A stretch of 64,000 nucleotides of DNA. It comes from JAYPUA01 sp038133845 (GTDB lineage Bacteria > SAR324 > NAC60-12). How positions within the stretch are numbered: position 1 is the stretch's first letter; each line of letters opens with the position of its first letter. Positions 52,202-60,693 of this stretch are shown here, in pieces. Position numbers and translations under genes: made by a program. The notes beneath the pieces were generated by a model. That model was not told the origin of the DNA and searched no databases. It saw only the letters and a program-made list of their open reading frames with translations. The stretch covers positions 19,426 through 83,425 of the forward strand of contig JAYPUA010000012.1 of the NCBI GenBank assembly GCA_038133845.1, in the 5' to 3' direction.

Positions 52202-53175
52202 AGTTCTTTCTTGAAGTATAGCCCAAACTCCTCCGGGACACGCTCCTGGATCACACCCAGGTACTGATCCCATGGGGGACGTGGGAGGCGTTCACGGCTC
52301 TGATGGTAAAGCCTCGTGGAGGAGGTCTCCCAGCGATTTTCCAGGAAACGCTTGAGGATTGAGCGCTCTCCCAGTCCCTCAAAGACCATCACCGCTGTCT
52401 GCGAGTGTCGTGCGTAGTTCTCCAGATGCCAGAGCACCTGGTCGCTTTCACCGTTGCGCAATCGAGTCTCCAGCATTGCCGTTGCCTGAAAGTCGATCTT
52501 GATCCAATCCGCATATTCCAGCAACTCCAGATGCACCTGCTGATCCATGCGGTTGGTGTCATCCAGCACCAGCCTGAGCCCCAGGTCTTGGGAGAGAAAG
52601 CGGATCGTGTTGACGTAGTCCTCGGTGATCGCCTCGTTGACCTCGAAATGAAACACGTCCTTGGCTTCCGGAAACAAGTCCAGGATCTTCTTCAGAGCCC
52701 GGGGGTAATTGAGGTAGTCGGCGTCGACGTTCTGCGTGAAGACAAGGTCCGGGAAGGGCAGCGCGTGGCGAGAAAGGTGCTCGCGCAGCAGGCGCACGTT
52801 CAGGAACGCAGCCACCAGCGAGGCGAAGCGGAGCAGCACGGAAGGGATGCCCAACTCCTTGCACTGGACCTGGATCTTGCCGAAGCTGTTCCCACGACGG
52901 TCTGCCGCGAGCAACTCAAAGCCTCGGGTGATGGTCGATTCGGCAGGAACGAAGGCATCGATGGCCTCGGCCTTGGCCGCCATCCAGGAGAGGTAGAGCG
53001 CGGCTCGGCGGCTTAATTGACTCCACTCCTGCTCAAAGAGGTCGTGGAGGATGGCCTCAATGAGTTCAGGGAAGCAGAGGCAAGGCAGCGCCGGGGGCAA
53101 TGGGACAGCCACTTGCTCCAGCAGAGGGGACTGCAACCGCTGTAATAGTTCCGGGGATGCACTCATAGGCGTCAC
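52192..53175 (-). CDS. degenerate EAL-domain protein
   Basis: 327 residues. The C-terminal half resembles the EAL phosphodiesterase fold: FHFEVNEAITEDYVNTIRFL (177-196, where active enzymes have F/L-E-I/L-T/N-E), LGLRLVLDDTNRMDQQVHL (Asp pair 205-206, where active enzymes have DDFG), and ADWIKIDFQAT (K-I-D, 226-228). The initial E-A-L triad is not found. It is therefore probably not a c-di-GMP hydrolase, though it could bind c-di-GMP or another partner. The N-terminal 90 residues are unrecognised. It starts four bases after dnaB (GTG) and is coupled to the FG-GAP lipoprotein gene. Confidence 0.6.
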   Translation of the reverse strand: MTPMSASPELLQRLQSPLLEQVAVPLPPALPCLCFPELIEAILHDLFEQEWSQLSRRAALYLSWMAAKAEAIDAFVPAESTITRGFELLAADRRGNSFGKIQVQCKELGIPSVLLRFASLVAAFLNVRLLREHLSRHALPFPDLVFTQNVDADYLNYPRALKKILDLFPEAKDVFHFEVNEAITEDYVNTIRFLSQDLGLRLVLDDTNRMDQQVHLELLEYADWIKIDFQATAMLETRLRNGESDQVLWHLENYARHSQTAVMVFEGLGERSILKRFLENRWETSSTRLYHQSRERLPRPPWDQYLGVIQERVPEEFGLYFKKELCD

Positions 53176-53178
53176 GGC

Positions 53179-54528
53179 TCAGGGCTCTCCCAGAGCGAGG
53201 TTGGCGAATTTCGTGTACTGTCCTACAAATGCCAGCCGCCGGGTTCCAATTTCGCCGTTCCTGTGCTTGGACAGGATGATCTCCGCGATCCCCTTGTCCT
53301 CCGTGTTCTCGTTGTAGACCTCGTCGCGATAGATGAACATGATCAGGTCGGCGTCCTGCTCGAGGGCTCCGGATTCCCGCAGGTCGGACATCATGGGGCG
53401 CTTGTCTGCGCGGCGTTCGAGGTCTCGGTTGAGCTGAGAGAGTGCCACGACTGGAACGGAGAACTCCTTGGCGATCGCTTTCATGGAGCGAGAGATCTCC
53501 GAAATTTCCTGCTCCCGTGAGTCGGTACGGCGGTTGGAACTCATCAACTGCAGGTAGTCGACCACGATCAGCCCCAGGTTCGGGTGCTCCTGTTGGACCT
53601 GGCGGGCGACCTTGCGCACGTAAGCCGGGTTGATCCCGGACTGATCATCCAGCAGCAGCGGAGCGTCCATCATTCGGGTCGTCGCCTCGAGCAGTTTGTC
53701 CCAGTCTTCCTGATCTAGATTCCCCCCCCAGAGCTTGCGGCTGTTGACACGTGCCTCGCTGCAGATGAGGCGCATGGCGATGTGCTCCTTGGGCATCTCG
53801 AGACTGAAGACGAGCACCGGAATCCGGGCGTGCACTGCCGCGTACAGCGCGATGTTCATGGAGAACGCGGTCTTTCCCATCGAAGGACGAGCCGCCAGAA
53901 TGACCAGATCTCCGCGCTGCAGCCCGCGGGTCAGCTCATCCAGTTCGGTAAACCCGGTAGGCACCCCGGTTACGGCCTCCGGAGATTCCGAGAGCTTCTC
54001 CAACTGCTCGAAGTTGGTGAGCAGGACCTCCTTGAGCGCGCTGTAGCTCCCGCCACGAGAGCGAGCCTCGATCGCCCGCAGACGCTCGGTGGCGTCGGCA
54101 ATGAAATCGGTGATGCTCTCGGTGCCCTCTTGCCCTCGCTTGGCGATCTCGTGGGCGGTGGCAATGATCTCCCGGAGTTGGCTCTTCTCCCGGACGATGC
54201 GGGCGTAGTGCTCGGCGTTTTCAGGGACTGGAGTGTTCTGGGCGAGGTGCAGCAGGTACTCGGGACCGCCGATCTGGTCGAGTTGGGTGTGGTCGTTCAG
54301 CCAGCGGGCAATGGTCAACTCGTCAATAGGCGTCTCCTGCTCCTGCAACGCGAGCATGGCCTGATAGATGCGCTGGTGGGCTGGGGAGAAGAAGTCCGAG
54401 GCGGACAGGGAGTCGATGATCGCGGTGAAGACGGAGTTGCGGATGATCACGGAGCCGAGAACCGCTTGCTCAGCGAACTTGTCGTGGGGGAGAAGCTCTT
54501 CGAGAAAGTTGCTCTTCGTCGAGGACAT
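53179..54528 (-). CDS. dnaB: replicative DNA helicase DnaB
   Basis: 449 residues. The N-terminal collar domain begins LPHDKFAEQAVLGSVII. The RecA-like ATPase has Walker A ARPSMGKTAFSMNIAL (about 208-223), VFSLEMPKEHIAMRL, and Walker B LGLIVVDYLQLMSS. LRESGALEQDADLIMFIYRDE and KHRNGEIGTRRLAF close the domain. It unwinds DNA at the fork with DnaG and the loader DnaC/DciA type. Last essential gene of the rpsF-rpsR-rplI-dnaB order, a widely conserved synteny. Confidence 0.97.
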   Translation of the reverse strand: MSSTKSNFLEELLPHDKFAEQAVLGSVIIRNSVFTAIIDSLSASDFFSPAHQRIYQAMLALQEQETPIDELTIARWLNDHTQLDQIGGPEYLLHLAQNTPVPENAEHYARIVREKSQLREIIATAHEIAKRGQEGTESITDFIADATERLRAIEARSRGGSYSALKEVLLTNFEQLEKLSESPEAVTGVPTGFTELDELTRGLQRGDLVILAARPSMGKTAFSMNIALYAAVHARIPVLVFSLEMPKEHIAMRLICSEARVNSRKLWGGNLDQEDWDKLLEATTRMMDAPLLLDDQSGINPAYVRKVARQVQQEHPNLGLIVVDYLQLMSSNRRTDSREQEISEISRSMKAIAKEFSVPVVALSQLNRDLERRADKRPMMSDLRESGALEQDADLIMFIYRDEVYNENTEDKGIAEIILSKHRNGEIGTRRLAFVGQYTKFANLALGEP

Positions 54529-54584
54529 GAGGCTCCGGACAGAAGGCTGGAAAGCAGGTCGGCACGAAGCCGACCTGGAGGAAG

Positions 54585-55145
54585 TCAGGCCGCGGTGGCC
54601 TCGCCAGAGTCAGCCGCCTCTTCGGGCTGCTCTTCGGCAGATTCTTCTTCAGACGCGTCAGCGCTTTCTGCAGCGACGACCTCTGGAGCCGGAGGCGCTT
54701 CAAACTCTCCGACCACCTTGAGGTTCGCTTCGATCTTGACTTCAGTGTGGACCCGCAGCGTGAAGGTATGGGTGCCCACGTCTCGGATCGGGGTGTTCAG
54801 CGTGACGGCGCGTCTCTCGAACGAGTAGCCGGCATCTTCGAGCAACTGGATGATGTCGCGGCTGGTCACCGAGCCAAAGAGCCGCCCACCCGGACCGGCC
54901 TTGCGGGTGGCTTCCAGGGTCAAGGCCTTGATGGCCTCGGCCTTTTCTTGGGCCTGGGAGATCTCTCCCTCTCGGAGCTTTTGCAGGTACTGCACGCGGT
55001 GTTGGAGTTCCTTGGACTTTTTGCTGTTCGCCAAAAGCGCCATGCCCCGGGGCACGAGATAGTTTCGTCCGTAGCCGGGCTTCACCTCCACAATGTCACC
55101 GAGCGAGCCCAGGTTGGGTACATCTTGGGTCAGAATCAGTTTCAC
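54585..55145 (-). CDS. rplI: 50S ribosomal protein L9 with acidic C-terminal tail
   Basis: 186 residues; L9 is usually about 148. The N-terminal domain shows KLILTQDVPNLGSLGDIVEVK and GYGRNYLVPRGMALLA, then the connecting helix, and the C-terminal domain with GGRLFGSVTSRDIIQLLEDAG. The last 40 residues are Ala/Glu/Ser-rich and lack a partner in ordinary L9 (about residues 150-186). It binds 23S rRNA domain V. In the S6-S18-L9 operon. Confidence 0.95.
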   Translation of the reverse strand: MKLILTQDVPNLGSLGDIVEVKPGYGRNYLVPRGMALLANSKKSKELQHRVQYLQKLREGEISQAQEKAEAIKALTLEATRKAGPGGRLFGSVTSRDIIQLLEDAGYSFERRAVTLNTPIRDVGTHTFTLRVHTEVKIEANLKVVGEFEAPPAPEVVAAESADASEEESAEEQPEEAADSGEATAA

Positions 55146-55214
55146 AGGGTTTCCTTGGGGAAAATAAGTTGATCAGGGTCGACTGGCCTCCAGTCGAGGC
55201 GGCCGCTCACGTGT

Positions 55215-55493
55215 TCAGTCTCTCAGACCGCTTGTAGGCGAGAGCAGCGCCAGGTTGCGAGCGCGCTTGATCGCCAGACGGAGCATGCGCTGATACGGCG
55301 CGGAGACTCCGGAGATGCGGCTGGGAATGATCTTGCCACCTTCGGTGACATAGTCCTTGAGCAGGTCGACGTCCTTGTAGTCAATCCGATCCACTCCCGC
55401 ATCGTTGAAGGGACAGGTTTTTCGTTTGCGTCGAAGCAGAACACTGGTAGGGATGCGGTGACGCCGTCGGGGAGCTTTGCGTTTACGTGCCAT
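55215..55493 (-). CDS. rpsR: 30S ribosomal protein S18
   Basis: 92 residues, S18 family: KTCPFNDAGVDRIDYKDVDLLKDYV and ISGVSAPYQRMLRLAIKRARNLALL. A basic N-terminal extension (ARKRKAPRRRHRIPTSVLLRRKR) is a little longer than usual. It binds S6 and 16S rRNA in the platform. 23 bases follow rpsF. Confidence 0.95.
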   Translation of the reverse strand: MARKRKAPRRRHRIPTSVLLRRKRKTCPFNDAGVDRIDYKDVDLLKDYVTEGGKIIPSRISGVSAPYQRMLRLAIKRARNLALLSPTSGLRD

Positions 55494-55516
55494 GGGATGT
55501 TGTCAGGGTTCGGGTT

Positions 55517-55954
55517 TCAGGCAACGGACTCTTCAGAGGCTTCCTCTTTGGAGCCTTCTTCCTTCGAGCCTTCTTCGGCGTCCTCTTGAGGACTCTCTCC
55601 ATCTGCTTCGGAAGCACTGTCTGCCGGCTCCTTGATCAGCTCTCGGAAAGCGGAGACCTCATCTGCAATGCTCTCCACACGAATGCTCTGATAGCGCAGG
55701 ATCTGCTCGGTGTAGCCTAACTGACGGTGCAGTTCATCCAGAGTGGCTCCGGTGCCGTTGATGTACCAGATCAGGTACAGGCCAAACTCTTTCTTTTGGA
55801 TCGGGTAGGCAAGCCGCCGGCGTCCCCAGACGCACTCTTCGACGATTTCGCCTCCATTGTTGGCGACCAGCTCCCGGAACCGGTCCAGCAGAGCGGACTG
55901 TTCCTCCTCAGAGAGGTCGGTCGAGAGGATGAATACGGTTTCGTAGGATCTCAT
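55517..55954 (-). CDS. rpsF: 30S ribosomal protein S6 with acidic C-terminal tail
   Basis: 145 residues. S6 signature: RSYETVFILSTDLSEEEQSALLDRF, then GRRRLAYPIQKKEFGLYLIWY. After the core (about residue 105) comes an acidic tail rich in Glu, Ser and Asp (for example EGSKEEGSKEEASEE), reminiscent of the poly-Glu tail of E. coli S6. It is the first gene of the S6-S18-L9 unit and follows a leader hairpin that covers its ribosome binding site. Confidence 0.95.
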   Translation of the reverse strand: MRSYETVFILSTDLSEEEQSALLDRFRELVANNGGEIVEECVWGRRRLAYPIQKKEFGLYLIWYINGTGATLDELHRQLGYTEQILRYQSIRVESIADEVSAFRELIKEPADSASEADGESPQEDAEEGSKEEGSKEEASEESVA

Positions 55955-55960
55955 GAACTT

Positions 55961-55998
55961 CTTTCCTTACGGGTTTCGTCCTTGATGGACAAGGAAAG
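55961..55998 (-). promoter_or_regulatory. S6:S18-type ribosomal-protein leader hairpin
   Basis: On the - strand CTTTCCTT pairs with AAGGAAAG and the adjacent GTCC with GGAC, forming a 12-pair stem interrupted on one side by a nine-base bulge GAAACCCGT and capped by ATCAA. The 3' arm AAGGAAAG is also the Shine-Dalgarno of rpsF, six bases before the ATG. The one-sided bulge containing CCG is what I know of the S6:S18 complex-binding leader, which imitates the 16S rRNA site and lets S6:S18 repress its own operon. The structure is seen; the regulator is inferred. Confidence 0.65.
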
Positions 55999-56068
55999 GG
56001 ACGAGGAACGCCCCTGAATCGCACAGTGCGATGGCACTCAAGAGAGTGCGTGAACGTCGTCCTGGAGG

Positions 56069-57160
56069 TCAGACGTTGAAACGAAAGTGCATGACGTCTC
56101 CATCACGCACCTGGTAATCGCGCCCCTCCAGTCTCCAGCGTCCGGCCTCCTTGACCGCCGCTTCAGACTCGAGTGCGTCGATGTCCTCAAAGTGAAAGAC
56201 CTCTGCTCGGATGAAGCCTTTCTCAAAATCCGAATGAATCTTCCCGGCTGCCTGAGGTGCGGTGGAGTTCTTTCGGACCTCCCACGCACGCACCTCCTGT
56301 TTGCCTGCCGTGAAGAAAGTGATCTGATCCAGCAGCTCGTATCCAGCGTGAGTGAGTCGGTGCAGCCCGGAAGATGCGATGCCCAACTCCTCCATGAACA
56401 ATTCAGCCTCCTCAGCGTCCATGTCGGCCAGCTCGGACTCAACCTGTGCGCAGATGGGGATCACCTCCACGCCTTCCTCAGAGGCGCGCGCGCGCAACTC
56501 GATCTCGAAGGCGCTTGGCTCTCGCAGTCCGTCCTCATCGACGTTGGCGATGTAGAGATAGGGCTTCTGAGTGATCAGGCTCAGGTCCCGGAAGAGTCCC
56601 TGTTCGTCATCGCTCAACTCCAGCGTACGAGCGAGCTTGCCGGCGTTGAGATGCTCAATCATCCGATCGTACAGCGGCAGGGTGTCCTGCAACGCCTTGC
56701 TGGCCTTGGCCTGCTTTTCGGTGCGCTCTCTCTTGCGCTCGACCTGCTCCAGGTCCGCCAGGATCAATTCGGTGTGGATGGTCTCCAGGTCTCGGGTCGG
56801 ATCCGGGGCTCCGGAGACATGGACCACGTTTTCATCGGCAAAGCAGCGCACCACGTGGGCGATTGCGTGCACCTGCCGAATGTGCGAGAGGAACTTGTTG
56901 CCCAGACCCTCGCCTTGTGAGGCCCCCTTGACCAGTCCGGCGATATCCACCACGCGCAACGTTGCCGGGACGATGCTGTCCGGGTGGACCAGTTCAACCA
57001 GTCGGTTCAGCCGTGGATCCTGAACGGGAACGATTCCGACATTCGGCTCGATCGTGCAGAACGGATAGTTCGCCGCTTCTGCCTGAACCTTGGTGAGCGC
57101 CCGAAACAGGGTCGACTTGCCGACGTTGGGCAACCCTACAATGCCAATCTCCAGAGCCAT
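56069..57160 (-). CDS. ychF: redox-regulated ATPase YchF
   Basis: YchF is an Obg-like P-loop ATPase linked to ribosomes and oxidative stress. 363 residues. G1 is GIVGLPNVGKSTLFRALTK and G3 is RVVDIAGLVKGASQGEGLGN. The G4 region carries the ATP-preferring N-x-x-E-type change (YLYIANVDEDG). A coiled-coil insert (about 130-200) and the C-terminal TGS domain (about 280-363, with VMHFRF at the end) complete the family layout. It follows pth by seven bases; pth-ychF is a conserved pair. Confidence 0.95.
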   Translation of the reverse strand: MALEIGIVGLPNVGKSTLFRALTKVQAEAANYPFCTIEPNVGIVPVQDPRLNRLVELVHPDSIVPATLRVVDIAGLVKGASQGEGLGNKFLSHIRQVHAIAHVVRCFADENVVHVSGAPDPTRDLETIHTELILADLEQVERKRERTEKQAKASKALQDTLPLYDRMIEHLNAGKLARTLELSDDEQGLFRDLSLITQKPYLYIANVDEDGLREPSAFEIELRARASEEGVEVIPICAQVESELADMDAEEAELFMEELGIASSGLHRLTHAGYELLDQITFFTAGKQEVRAWEVRKNSTAPQAAGKIHSDFEKGFIRAEVFHFEDIDALESEAAVKEAGRWRLEGRDYQVRDGDVMHFRFNV

Positions 57161-57167
57161 TGATGCG

Positions 57168-57785
57168 TCAGGAAGAGCTTGTTGAGGAACGAGGCTCCAC
57201 AGGATCTTCCGGGAACAGCGCGGAGCGCTCTACGGAGAGTGAGGTGCTGTTCCAGCGTGAATTTTTCAGGAAGCGTTCTATCAAGTCCAACACTCGCTCA
57301 ATCACGGCTTTGCCCAGCACGGCAGCCTCTCCTTGCCAAGGCTTGAGGACGTAGGCCGTGACCTGGTCCTTGTGGGCGGGGCGTCCGATCCCGATCCGGA
57401 TGCGCCGAAAGGCGTCGGTGCCCAGATGCTCCATGATGGAGCGAAGCCCGTTGTGTCCGCCATGCCCTCCCTTTTCCCGGGCTCTGGCTTTTCCCGGAGG
57501 CAGATCCAGGTCATCGGAGAGGACCAGGATGTCTTCTGGCGCGAGCTTGTAGAACCGAGCGCACTCTCCCACGGAGGCTCCGCTGAGGTTCATGTATGTC
57601 TGGGGTTTGAGGAGCATCACCGCGTCCTCTCCGGAGCCCAAACGGTAGAATTCACCTTGAAAACGCGACTGAGGCGTTCCGGCGCTCAATCGCTTTGCCA
57701 AAGCCTCCACGGCCCAAAATCCCACGTTGTGAGGGGTATTTTCATACTCTCGACCGGGATTCCCCAGCCCCACAACGAGTTTCAT
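57168..57785 (-). CDS. pth: peptidyl-tRNA hydrolase
   Basis: Pth recycles peptidyl-tRNAs released from stalled ribosomes. 205 residues. KLVVGLGNPGREYENTPHNVGFW contains the catalytic His (about 20), with LLKPQTYMNLSG, VLSDDLDLPPGKARAREKGG (Asp about 93) and GHNGLRSIMEHLG. The C-terminal tail (after about 180) is Ser-rich and longer than usual. It sits between rplY and ychF, the common bacterial order. Confidence 0.95.
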   Translation of the reverse strand: MKLVVGLGNPGREYENTPHNVGFWAVEALAKRLSAGTPQSRFQGEFYRLGSGEDAVMLLKPQTYMNLSGASVGECARFYKLAPEDILVLSDDLDLPPGKARAREKGGHGGHNGLRSIMEHLGTDAFRRIRIGIGRPAHKDQVTAYVLKPWQGEAAVLGKAVIERVLDLIERFLKNSRWNSTSLSVERSALFPEDPVEPRSSTSSS

Positions 57786-57797
57786 GGGAAAGAGGAA

Positions 57798-58397
57798 TCA
57801 GTTCTGCTCAGCTGCCGCTGCCGCTGCAAGCTGTCGAGCAGCACGTCCGACGATGGAGGCCACGGTGAAGTTCTCCGTGCTGGCCAAGGAAACACGGTCC
57901 GGCATGGTCAGGTCCGAAGCACGCAACGTCACGCCCAAGTCGAGGGTCGAGACGTCCATGTCAATGGTTTCCGGAATGTTGTCGGGGTAGCAGAGCACCT
58001 GAATGTTGCGCATCGGAAGCTGCATGACTCCACCTCGCTTGACCCCGGGGGACTCTCCAACCGGTCGCAGCGGAATGCTGAGCTTGAGCCGTCGATCTGC
58101 CGGAGGCTCTCGAAAGTCCAAGTGAACCAGCAGGTGCTTGTACGGATGCTTTTGCACATCCTGGAGCAACACCTCTCCTTCCCAACTCTCGGCACCGTCA
58201 ACCTTCAGACGCATCAACTTGTGACGCCCCGGGTACTTTTGCAGGGTGTGTCGGGTCTGCTCTTCGTCCATCTCCAAAGCAAAATTGCCACGAGGTCCAT
58301 AGAGCACGGCCGGGATCTTTCCTTCTCGACGAAGGCGCTGGTTGTCGACTTTTCCCGTATTTTCACGCAGGGTGGCGTTGAGCTGCATGTCTGACAT
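57798..58397 (-). CDS. rplY: 50S ribosomal protein L25 (Ctc type)
   Basis: 199 residues, the long form with an N-terminal 5S-rRNA-binding L25 domain (LNATLRENTGKVDNQRLRREGKIPAVLYGP) and a C-terminal Ctc/TL5 domain (LSIPLRPVGESPGVKRGGVMQ, then VSTLDLGVTLRASDLTMPD). An Ala-rich end (AARQLAAAAAAEQN) follows. Start chosen at MSDMQL with GGAAAAG upstream; a TTG five codons earlier is possible. It has its own promoter and leads into pth-ychF. Confidence 0.93.
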   Translation of the reverse strand: MSDMQLNATLRENTGKVDNQRLRREGKIPAVLYGPRGNFALEMDEEQTRHTLQKYPGRHKLMRLKVDGAESWEGEVLLQDVQKHPYKHLLVHLDFREPPADRRLKLSIPLRPVGESPGVKRGGVMQLPMRNIQVLCYPDNIPETIDMDVSTLDLGVTLRASDLTMPDRVSLASTENFTVASIVGRAARQLAAAAAAEQN

Positions 58398-58439
58398 GGT
58401 GGGCTTTTCCAAAAAACAGTGAAAAAAGGCAAACCCCTT

Positions 58440-58467
58440 ATTTAACCGTATTTCCGGAAGCAGTCAA
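58440..58467 (-). promoter_or_regulatory. candidate sigma-70 promoter of rplY
   Basis: On the - strand TTGACT (58467-58462), a 16-base spacer, and TTAAAT (58445-58440). Transcription would start near 58433, about 36 bases before the rplY ATG. It is the clearest promoter-like pair on the - strand run and separates the HD-GYP gene from rplY-pth-ychF. Confidence 0.5.
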
Positions 58468-58487
58468 CGCAAAAACCGAATGGAGGC

Positions 58488-60458
58488 TCAGGAGTGGTCC
58501 TGTGGACGGCGGACCAGGTGATAGATCTTGGAGTCGATGAAGAGGCTGAGCAGGTCGCGGTCCACGTGACCGTCCTTGGCCTCGAACTCCAGGATCTGCA
58601 GGGCCCGCTCGGCAGGCATGGCCTTCTTGTAGGGGCGGTCCCAGGCAGTCAGGGCGTCGTAGATGTCCGAAATGGTCATCATCTTCGACTGAATCGGGAT
58701 CTCCTCGGCGGTCAGCTTGCGCGGATAGCCGGAGCCATTGAGCTTCTCATGGTGGGCGTAGGCAATCTCCGGAACTCGGCCCAGATTGGACGACCAGGGG
58801 ATGATGCTCAGGAAGTTGTAGGTGTGGGTCACGTGTGACTCGATCTCTTGGCGGTCCTGCTCATTGAGAGAGCCTTTGGGGACCGAGAGGGATTGAACCT
58901 CATGCGGAGTGAGGTAGGGCATTGGCAACTGGCTAGGGTGCAGAAAACGCAGCCCACCGATCTCCTGAAGCTTCTCAAACCCGCCTTGTGCGAGGACCGT
59001 GGGTTCATTGGCGCGGATGACAAACTTGAGGTACTCGTCAATCTCCTGCAACTGAGCGCGCAACTGCTCCTGGTCCTGCTCGATCAAGGCCAGCGCGTCC
59101 TCTCTGGACTTCTCGAGCATGTAGTCCAACTGCTTGCGGGTTGATTGCAGCTCTACGCCTTGCCGGATGATCCGGAAGCGGTCCATGACAGACTGCTGCT
59201 CCTCGGGGTAGAGCTTCTTGGCCTTGACCAGGACGCTCTCCCGGACCCCGATCTTGCCGAAGTCGTGCAGCAGCGAAGCGTAGCGGATCTCGTCCAGTTG
59301 ATCCCCGGTGAAGTAGACATCCGAGAAGGTCCCGCTGGTCGACTGGTGAGCGATCTCGGCCAGCGCGATGGTCAGGGTGGCCACGCGGCTGGAGTGTCCA
59401 GATGTGGTCGGGTCCCGAGATTCGATCGCCTTGACACTGGCGTTGATGAAGCCGTCGAAGAGGAGGCTGATGGAGTCCAACAACTCAGCGTTTTGCACGG
59501 CTGTAGAGGCCTGCGAGGCGACAGACTGGATCAGGCGCTGATCCTCTTCTGTGAAGGGACGGATTTGATCGAGGGCCTGCTCCGTTGAGCCCAGCTTGAT
59601 TCCAGGTTTGCTCTTCTTGTTGATGAGCTGGATGACTCCGATCACCCGGTTGCGGCTGTCGAGCATGGGGACGCAGAGCATGGACTTGGTGCGATAGGCA
59701 TAGCTTCGGTCAATCTCGGCGCCTCCCCAGGAGTACCCTTCATCGCCCGTAAGTTCGTAGACATCATCAATTCTTAGCGGTTTCTTGCTTAGGATAGTGT
59801 AACCGTAGACCGATTCGATGTTGATCTTGAGGTCATTCCCCGTGAACTCTATGTCTCGAGATTCGTTCAAGTGCACCGCAAAGCGCAGCTGCTTGTTGGC
59901 CATGTAGTCGCTGGGGTCCTCCGGAGTGTCCGGGATGCTCTCCAGCAGGTAGATGCTTCCCCCATCGGCACGTGTCAACTTCATGCAGTTGGTGATGATC
60001 AAGTCGATGAGGCGGTTGATGTTGCGCTCTTCAGAGAGCGAGATTCCGATTTCGTGCAGTTCGCTCAGTTGACGGTTTTGCAACCGGATGTAGGCCTCCA
60101 GGTCGCTGACTTTCCATAGCTGCTCGGCTTGCTGGGTTCGCTGCGTGATGAGGAAGTTCCAGCGCTCGGTCTGCAAGGAGTCCAGAGACACCACATCCAG
60201 CAACTCCGGGGAGGCGGCTTCCGAAGGGAGCTTGTCCTCTCGTGTGAGGAGCATCACTGAAACTCCTCGGGCCGCTTCGGCACGCAGCAGGTTCCACATT
60301 GCATAGTGTTCGTCATCCAGAATCAGCAGGGTTGCCCCCCGGTGCTGAACCGACTCCTCAAGGCTCTCGATCGGATGGGTCGTTACCTCCTCAAGCTCTG
60401 GGAGCTGAGAGACGATCGGGTGGCGAAGCAAAGATGGGGAAAGACAGAGACGAACCAT
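58488..60458 (-). CDS. GAF and split HD-GYP domain signalling protein
   Basis: 656 residues. An N-terminal ~110-residue region looks like a degraded receiver (ATLLILDDEHYAMWNLLRAE, then GVSVMLLTRED). A GAF domain follows (about 140-325, with LTRADGGSIYLLES, SMLCVPMLDSRNRVIGVIQLIN). The HD-GYP domain has SGHSSRVATLTIAL (His355), LLHDFGKIGVRES (His398-Asp399) and YAHHEKLNGSGYPRKL (569-584), IYDALTAWDRPYK. About 115 residues of helical, Glu/Gln-rich sequence (420-535) are inserted between HD and GYP parts. It would hydrolyse c-di-GMP or a related dinucleotide in response to a GAF ligand. AGGA precedes the ATG. Confidence 0.85.
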   Translation of the reverse strand: MVRLCLSPSLLRHPIVSQLPELEEVTTHPIESLEESVQHRGATLLILDDEHYAMWNLLRAEAARGVSVMLLTREDKLPSEAASPELLDVVSLDSLQTERWNFLITQRTQQAEQLWKVSDLEAYIRLQNRQLSELHEIGISLSEERNINRLIDLIITNCMKLTRADGGSIYLLESIPDTPEDPSDYMANKQLRFAVHLNESRDIEFTGNDLKINIESVYGYTILSKKPLRIDDVYELTGDEGYSWGGAEIDRSYAYRTKSMLCVPMLDSRNRVIGVIQLINKKSKPGIKLGSTEQALDQIRPFTEEDQRLIQSVASQASTAVQNAELLDSISLLFDGFINASVKAIESRDPTTSGHSSRVATLTIALAEIAHQSTSGTFSDVYFTGDQLDEIRYASLLHDFGKIGVRESVLVKAKKLYPEEQQSVMDRFRIIRQGVELQSTRKQLDYMLEKSREDALALIEQDQEQLRAQLQEIDEYLKFVIRANEPTVLAQGGFEKLQEIGGLRFLHPSQLPMPYLTPHEVQSLSVPKGSLNEQDRQEIESHVTHTYNFLSIIPWSSNLGRVPEIAYAHHEKLNGSGYPRKLTAEEIPIQSKMMTISDIYDALTAWDRPYKKAMPAERALQILEFEAKDGHVDRDLLSLFIDSKIYHLVRRPQDHS

Positions 60459-60693
60459 GTGGTTTCCTGGCAAAGAGCATTGACAATCCGGGAAAACTTC
60501 ATCACAAAGTGTCAAGCACTGCAAGGCCTCATCGCGTCCTGCCCGGCACAACGAACGGATGAACCGGGGGAACCTCGGAAATGGCAAAGTCTGCTCTGCA
60601 GACCGGATGCGGGAAAAACCGTGGCATCTCCAGAGCCAGAGTGTTAGTCTCGGAGTCGAGCCCAAACGCCATTCTTCGCCCTGTGAGGAGATC

